Shown: piece by piece, positions 5,699 to 9,759 of the stretch | Position numbering within the stretch: the stretch's first letter is position 1 | Layout: the number at the start of each line of letters is the position of its first letter | NCBI GenBank assembly: GCA_035483795.1 | Contig: DATHPP010000471.1 | Coordinates: forward strand, 1-9,759 | DNA: 9,759 nucleotides | Direction of reading: 5' to 3' | DNA from: DASXMX01 sp035483795 | GTDB lineage: Bacteria > Planctomycetota > Phycisphaerae > Tepidisphaerales > Tepidisphaeraceae | Notes under the pieces: generated by a model | The model's database searches: none | Told to the model about the DNA's origin: nothing | The model's input: the letters and a program-made list of their open reading frames with translations, nothing else | Program-made: the position numbers and the translations under genes

Positions 5699-6052
5699 AT
5701 GCAGGAGAATTTGAGCCAAATGTCACCGAATTCTAGGTTTCCACCTCAGTTGTCCAGTGACGGGGATTGTCTGATTCATCATGGAAGGGTGCAGCACATG
5801 TGGGAGCAGTGGTTGCGCTGCCGGATTGTGAAGGGAATGTTTAGCGATGAACTCGCTATCACGTATTTACCGCGAGGTGCAACGAATGCGACTTCTGTTT
5901 TCGTGCCGAAGGATTTCGTGAACGGCGACATAAATCAAGAGGGCAAGGTTAAAGTGATGGTGTTCCGCGAGGGCGATAGCGCCTGGGCCGTGCTTCCAAG
6001 TGCTCAAAAGATGGTCATTCCCGTCGATGAGGCCGATCTGATCGCAATATGA
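5699..6052 (+). CDS. Unrecognised 117-aa protein co-transcribed with a Dcd-like enzyme
   Basis: I do not recognise this protein. The core has alternating beta-like stretches: DCLIHHGRVQHMWEQWLRCR, then GMFSDELAITYLPRGATNAT, SVFVPKDFVNGD, KVKVMVFREGDSAWAVL and MVIPVDEADLIAI. It has no signal peptide or membrane segment, so it is probably a small cytoplasmic beta-rich protein. The start is uncertain: GTG 5696 and ATG 5699 have AGGA 11 and 14 bases upstream, while the in-frame ATG at 5720 has AGGAG 12 bases upstream; a 110-residue form is possible. Its TGA (6050-6052) overlaps the ATG (6049-6051) of the Dcd-like gene as ATGA, indicating translational coupling and probably a shared function. Base composition looks lower in GC than the flanking genes, suggesting acquisition with its partner. 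Confidence 0.65.
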   Translation: MQENLSQMSPNSRFPPQLSSDGDCLIHHGRVQHMWEQWLRCRIVKGMFSDELAITYLPRGATNATSVFVPKDFVNGDINQEGKVKVMVFREGDSAWAVLPSAQKMVIPVDEADLIAI

Positions 6053-6633
6053 TCCTGTCAAACGTGACCATCCATGAGGCGCTTGACAAGGGCTGGTTGA
6101 AAATAACGCCAGAGCCCATGCCGCGAAAGATAAGCGAGGGTATCGATTGTCCGTATCAAACAAGTTCCGTTGATCTGCGATTAGGATCGGAGATTGCGTG
6201 GCTAAAGGAAGGTCTTCCGCTGAATATCGATCTTCGTCGCGGAAGTTTTGCGGATTTGTTTGGACCGAACTCGCACTCGCGTCAGATCACGGAGGAACAG
6301 CCCTATTCGCTGAATCCGTCAAAGTTCGTGTTGGCGAAAACCTTAGAGCGCGTGGAGCTACCCCTCATTGACGATGCACCTTGCCTGGCCGCACGTGTTG
6401 AAGGAAAGAGTTCCTATGCCAGATGCGGCCTACTCGTGCATTTCACTGCGCCAACCATTCATGCGGGATATGCCGGAACAATCACGCTCGAACTCATAAA
6501 CTTTGGAGCACTTCCGATCTCGTTGTTTCCTGGCGCGCCCATTTGCCAATTGATTATCGAGCAGGTGCTTGGCAAGCCGTTTCGGAACGATAGCCAATTT
6601 CAGGACCAGAGCCGCGTTGGCGGCAAGGTATGA
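6049..6633 (+). CDS. dCTP deaminase / dUTPase-fold protein
   Basis: A 194-residue protein, the usual size for trimeric dCTP deaminases, which convert dCTP to dUTP (some members also cleave dUTP). Evidence: the opening MILSNVTIHEALDKGWLKI resembles Dcd N-termini; SSVDLRLG (39-46) is the conserved strand; VEGKSSYARCGLLVH (117-131) is the phosphate-binding motif, normally EGRSSLARLGLLVH; GYAGTITLELIN (140-151) contains the expected catalytic Glu148; and PISLFPGAPICQL (156-168) closes the site. The usually conserved first Arg of the RSS motif is Lys120, while Arg125 is kept. The C-terminal lid is short (FQDQSRVGGKV). Deaminase versus dUTPase activity cannot be told from the sequence. It starts in an ATGA overlap with the upstream unknown gene. 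Dcd-like enzymes serve pyrimidine supply, and some deplete dCTP in phage defence; here the accessory-looking setting leaves both options open. Confidence 0.85.
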   Translation: MILSNVTIHEALDKGWLKITPEPMPRKISEGIDCPYQTSSVDLRLGSEIAWLKEGLPLNIDLRRGSFADLFGPNSHSRQITEEQPYSLNPSKFVLAKTLERVELPLIDDAPCLAARVEGKSSYARCGLLVHFTAPTIHAGYAGTITLELINFGALPISLFPGAPICQLIIEQVLGKPFRNDSQFQDQSRVGGKV

Positions 6634-6644
6634 TGGGAGTATCC

Positions 6645-6747
6645 GGTTAGTCCTACAACGCGGGTCACACGAGTTTGACCGAGAACTGAAAAAACAACCG
6701 CTTGAAAACACAAGGGGTTACGTTCAATCCGCGTTGTAGGATTAGCT
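6645..6747. repeat. Long inverted repeat, MITE-like element
   Basis: TCCTACAACGCGG (6651-6663) and CCGCGTTGTAGGA (6729-6741) are a perfect 13-bp inverted repeat. The arms extend outward to 6645 and 6747; every outer mismatch in the DNA is a transition that would still pair as G-U in RNA, giving about 19 consecutive pairs. The loop of about 65 bases is A-rich and has no coding sense. GAGTAT occurs just outside both ends (6637-6642 and 6751-6756), as a target-site duplication would. The element begins 11 bases after the Dcd-like stop. Alternatives are a structured 3' UTR or an integron attC-like site, though the RYYYAAC/GTTRRRY consensus is not met. No T run follows, so it is not a classical terminator. 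Confidence 0.6.
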
Positions 6748-6756
6748 AGCGAGTAT

Positions 6757-6976
6757 TCAAATCATGTGAAACGGTCGGGGCGACGGCGGCGGTCTGTTCG
6801 TGGGACGTTGGGACCGTCGAAAGCGTCAAAACGAAGACAATGGCCGTCCAAATCCGGGATTTTGCAGGCTGCGAACAAGAAAATTTGTTTGCCCAGCTTC
6901 CAAACCGCGGTATTGTCTGCAACATTACGATAACGTTCGTCGGGCCGCGGTCGAACGGATTCTTTGAAAATGGACG
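6757..6976. other. Intergenic stretch upstream of the repeat protein
   Basis: No convincing gene on either strand; one minus-strand open frame here lacks a ribosome site and protein character. TTGCCC (6889-6894) and TATTGT (6911-6916), 16 bases apart, are a weak candidate promoter for the gene at 7026. Two CCGCGG palindromes (6905-6910 and 6945-6950) lie 40 bases apart, flanking an AT-richer segment. Confidence 0.3.
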
Positions 6977-7010
6977 GCGGGGAAGACGGGCTTTGGATCC
7001 CCGCAAGCCC
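6977..7010 (+). promoter_or_regulatory. Two overlapping, mutually exclusive hairpins before the ribosome site
   Basis: GCGGGGA (6977-6983) pairs perfectly with TCCCCGC (6998-7004). GGGCTT (6988-6993), in the loop of that hairpin, pairs perfectly with AAGCCC (7005-7010), directly adjacent. The two stems interleave, and the zero-length connector between 7004 and 7005 makes a simultaneous pseudoknot awkward, so they are more likely alternatives. The AGGAG ribosome site begins at 7016 and the ATG at 7026. The arrangement could gate translation of the repeat protein. It matches no riboswitch class I can name. Confidence 0.35.
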
Positions 7011-7025
7011 CGGCTAGGAGAGACG

Positions 7026-9759
7026 ATGCCCAACATGCCTCAAAACCGCTTGGCCGCAATCGCTTTTCGATGGTCCATTGCCGCGGTGTTCGTCCTCTGC
7101 GTGTTTGCTTCCAGAGCACCAGGCCAGCCCGCCCCGCTCACCGCCATCGACGGGGAATACAACGGCAGCTACACCGGCGCACAAGGGCCAACGAAGCTCA
7201 AGCTGACGCTCACCTCGCAGCCGGACGGAACCCTCGCCGGCGTGTTCACGTTGTATCTGCCCGAAGGTTCCGGCACGAAAACGTACATTTGTCACCTCTC
7301 CGGACGAAATATTCCCGGTCGAGGGTTTCAACTGATACACGCGAAATGGGAAACTGCCGCGCCAAGCAATCTGAGCTTCTTCGGAATAAACGGCACGTTC
7401 GATCCCGACGGTGGACAAGGGGCCGGAAAGATTTTGGGGCAGTTGCTCCCTCCCGGCCCCAGCTACGAGGCCGTTCGAGATCCAGCTGCTGCGGCCAGTA
7501 GAGCCGGCTTGATCGCGACCAAAAAAGCGGCAGCGGCCTCGACGCCGGCCTCCATCACCGGCGTTTACAACGGCACCTACGCCTTCACGAAGGGGCCAAT
7601 CAAATTCAAGCTGACGATCACGCAACCGGAACCCGGACTCCTAGAGGGCGTGTTCACGTTGTACCTGCCGGAAGGCTCTGCCACCAAGTCGTACACCGGT
7701 GACCTCACGGGACAAATCCTTTCGAATCGAAGATTCGCACTGGCGCCAGTCAGAGGGGCATCTGGCCCGCCTAACGGCGTCGGCGTCTCCGAGATCGGAA
7801 TGAACGGCCTGTTCGATCCCGCCGGCGGCAACGGCGCCGGGCAGATTTCGGGCCTGATGCGGAGCTATCCCAGCCCAAAGTTCGAGGCCATTCGAGATGA
7901 GACTGAATCGGCCAAGATGGCCGCCGCGGTCGCGGCCAAGGCGCCGCCAGCCGGACCGACCGCAATCAACGGCGTGTATACCGGCGAGTTCCAGCGCAGT
8001 AACGGCAATGTGAAACTCAAACTGTCGATCAAGTCGACCGACGACGGATCATTAACCGCTCTGTTCACGTTTGATCCACCGGCCGACAAAAAAGGTTCCT
8101 CCGTCACCTACAAGCTAACCGGGAAATATGACGCGAAGGCCCACGCTTACGGGCTGGCATCGAGCCCGTTTGAATTCACCACCATTGAGCCGGTGGGCAG
8201 CGGCGCGCAAGAGCCCCTGACCGCTTCCAAGGCATCGGCGGTTCACATCGGCATCACCGGTCCCGGTGCGATTTACGGCTCGATGACCGGCTCGAATCCC
8301 GGGAGCGGAGAGTTTCACGTTGCCTGGATCAGCGGCAAGCTGGATCGCGCCGAGTCGGCAGACCTCGACAAAATCATGTTAGCCCAAGGCAGCGGCACGA
8401 CTACGGCCGTGCCCCCCGCCCCCCCGCTCGTTCGACAAAGCTTCGAGGGCGTTTACAACGGAACCTATGCCGGCAAGCAGGGGCCGACCAAGTTCAAGCT
8501 GACGGTGTGGACGCAGCGGGAGAACAGGACCGCCGGCGGCCAGCTCGTCAACACGGAAGTCGCCGGCCTGCTCACGTTATATCTGCCGGACGGTTCCAAT
8601 TCGACAGCGTACACCTCCATGCTCAAGGGAGTTTACACGTTGAGTCAATATCTCCAATTGACAAGCGGACGATGGGAACCCTCCCCAACCGGCAATTTCC
8701 GCATGGCGGGATTGCAGGGGCGGTTCGATCCTGTCGGCGGCAACGAGGTCCGACAAATTTCCGGTTATATGTCGGATGCGACCAATTCGAAGTTCCAGGC
8801 GATTCGCGATGTGGAAGAATCGGCCCGGATGGACCCTGAACGGCTCCGCAACCCCGTTCGACCCGGCTTCGACGGGGTTTTCAACGGAACCTACACCCGG
8901 GCGAGCGGGCCACCGACAAAATTCAAGCTGACCATCACGCATAACCGCGACGGCGCCGCCGGCCTCGCGGGCCTGGCCACGATTTATCTGCCGATCGACT
9001 CCGGCACGAAGGCCTATACCTATGGTCTCACAGGAATCGAAACCGGCCACGACCAGTTCCAGCTGCGCGTCAACGACTGGGAGACGATGCCGCCAAGGGA
9101 TTTTCAGAGTTTCAGGTCAATGGGATTCAAGGGCGCGATCGTTGTCGATCTGGTCAAGAATACGGCGCGAATAGCCAGCGTACCGGCGACCGGGTCCGAT
9201 GTATCCGACTTCGTCCCCAAATTTGAGGCGACGTGGGACGCGACTGAATCGGCGGACGTCAAAGGCGTCATCGCAGCCCAGAAGGCGGTGGATGCCGCGG
9301 ACTATGCCGCCGCCATGAAGGCACGCGACCAGACGGTGAAGACCGCGCTGCCGAAACAATTGGCGTCCAGGGATCTGGTCCGCAAATCCCGGGCGTACTG
9401 GGACGGCTACCAGACCGACATGCTCCGGGAAGTCTTCGACGGCGGTTTTGGCGCCGGCATCGACGACAATGAGCTCTTCGAGAAACTGTTCTGCACCTAC
9501 GTCGAAATGTACTCGGCCAAGTACGCCGCCTTATTACCGGCCGATCACCAGACGGTCACCCTCACTCAGAAAACCAACAGAAAATTTGATCAAAATGGCA
9601 ACCTCATCAGCGAGGACAGCCGGACGTTCACGGTCGAAATGGATTCGCGGTTCGTTGCCAAGTATCGCGAGTTTTATGCGTCCCTGACGTCAAGAGGTGC
9701 GGGGATGCGCGGCGCCGCCGCTGCCATGATGAGCGGCGCAGGCCCGCGCGCCATGGTGA
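7026..9759 (+). CDS. Secreted five-repeat protein of unknown family (3' end outside window)
   Basis: This frame is open from ATG 7026 (AGGAG five bases upstream) to the window edge: at least 911 codons, no stop. Residues 1-35 are a signal peptide (basic start, then WSIAAVFVLCVFAS, small residues, APGQPAP), so the product is exported. Five repeats begin at about residues 41, 176, 312, 472 and 614. Each opens G-V/E-Y/F-N/T-G-T/S/E-Y/F followed by GPxKFKLTIT-like strands. Next comes FTLYLPEGSxTKxYT with LxG, then GxxGxFDPxGGxxAGQISG. The repeat closes with FEAIRDxxESAKM, followed by an Ala/Pro-rich linker. Repeat 3 is the most diverged, lacking TLYLPEGS; repeat 5 replaces FDPxGG. From about 740 the protein becomes helical and charged (AAQKAVDAADYAAAMKARDQ), then a new region with YWDGYQTDMLREVFDGGFGA and LFEKLFCTYVEMYSAKY, ending Ala/Gly/Met-rich. 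I recognise no family or catalytic motif; a surface or binding role is inferred. Confidence 0.85.
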   Translation, partial: MPNMPQNRLAAIAFRWSIAAVFVLCVFASRAPGQPAPLTAIDGEYNGSYTGAQGPTKLKLTLTSQPDGTLAGVFTLYLPEGSGTKTYICHLSGRNIPGRGFQLIHAKWETAAPSNLSFFGINGTFDPDGGQGAGKILGQLLPPGPSYEAVRDPAAAASRAGLIATKKAAAASTPASITGVYNGTYAFTKGPIKFKLTITQPEPGLLEGVFTLYLPEGSATKSYTGDLTGQILSNRRFALAPVRGASGPPNGVGVSEIGMNGLFDPAGGNGAGQISGLMRSYPSPKFEAIRDETESAKMAAAVAAKAPPAGPTAINGVYTGEFQRSNGNVKLKLSIKSTDDGSLTALFTFDPPADKKGSSVTYKLTGKYDAKAHAYGLASSPFEFTTIEPVGSGAQEPLTASKASAVHIGITGPGAIYGSMTGSNPGSGEFHVAWISGKLDRAESADLDKIMLAQGSGTTTAVPPAPPLVRQSFEGVYNGTYAGKQGPTKFKLTVWTQRENRTAGGQLVNTEVAGLLTLYLPDGSNSTAYTSMLKGVYTLSQYLQLTSGRWEPSPTGNFRMAGLQGRFDPVGGNEVRQISGYMSDATNSKFQAIRDVEESARMDPERLRNPVRPGFDGVFNGTYTRASGPPTKFKLTITHNRDGAAGLAGLATIYLPIDSGTKAYTYGLTGIETGHDQFQLRVNDWETMPPRDFQSFRSMGFKGAIVVDLVKNTARIASVPATGSDVSDFVPKFEATWDATESADVKGVIAAQKAVDAADYAAAMKARDQTVKTALPKQLASRDLVRKSRAYWDGYQTDMLREVFDGGFGAGIDDNELFEKLFCTYVEMYSAKYAALLPADHQTVTLTQKTNRKFDQNGNLISEDSRTFTVEMDSRFVAKYREFYASLTSRGAGMRGAAAAMMSGAGPRAMV

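Noticed and set aside
6651..6741. Integron attC site downstream of the Dcd-like gene
   Set aside because: The arms do not meet RYYYAAC/GTTRRRY and no integrase or second attC is visible; kept only as an alternative to a MITE.
6746..7036. 96-codon minus-strand frame before the repeat protein
   Set aside because: No ribosome site and no family resemblance; it starts inside the coding region of the repeat protein and ends in the inverted-repeat arm.
7014..7625. 203-codon minus-strand frame inside the repeat protein
   Set aside because: Antisense to the repeated protein; its apparent internal repeats merely mirror the DNA repeats of the sense gene.
9448..9687. 79-codon plus-strand frame near the right edge
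   Set aside because: It is in another frame of the long open repeat-protein gene and is Ser/Thr/Arg/Pro-rich, typical of an out-of-frame reading.

Overview
The window reads as GC-rich bacterial chromosome, most likely from a planctomycete, perhaps Phycisphaerae-like. The strongest hints are the exported beta-helix protein that opens with a LExLExRxLL motif followed by YYVSPGGSD (a planctomycete-style N-terminus), the remnant of a YGWWLPNDPRGS-type REP-associated transposase, and a large secreted repeat protein. The taxonomy is inferred from these traits; there is no rRNA or other marker gene.

Layout, left to right. (1) 43-1278, minus: an M16-family protein whose zinc-binding HxxEH site is gone while the C-terminal R/Y substrate-binding pair is kept. 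(2) 1279-1742: a long divergent intergenic region with a perfect TATAAT for the M16 gene, a cluster of ATGTCCCA octamers and a structured leader. (3) 1743-3398, plus: an exported parallel beta-helix protein with a helical tail. (4) 3399-3792: a 51-codon remnant of a REP-associated tyrosine transposase (minus) next to a REP-like palindrome, then an extended -10 promoter placed so that the next mRNA would be leaderless. (5) 3793-5055, plus: a HI0933/YhiN-type flavoprotein. (6) 5128-5576, minus: a two-TM small membrane protein preceded by a small basic gene that appears to carry a one-base frameshift. (7) 5635-6633, plus: repeats, then a two-gene unit with ATGA overlap encoding an unrecognised 117-aa protein and a dCTP deaminase/dUTPase-fold enzyme. 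This stretch looks less GC-rich than its surroundings. (8) 6645-6747: a long imperfect inverted repeat bracketed by a short direct repeat, MITE-like. (9) 7026 to the window end, plus: an open reading frame of at least 911 codons, with no stop before the edge, encoding a signal peptide, five degenerate repeats of about 135-160 residues and a distinct C-terminal region.

The most promising material for something undescribed is the five-repeat secreted protein with its unusual leader (two mutually exclusive hairpins just before the Shine-Dalgarno sequence). Next are the unknown protein/Dcd-like pair with the adjacent inverted-repeat element, and the ATGTCCCA cluster. The genes do not form one pathway; the window looks like a chromosomal backbone (M16, flavoprotein) interleaved with envelope or secreted proteins and small accessory insertions. 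No tRNA, rRNA or CRISPR array was seen.
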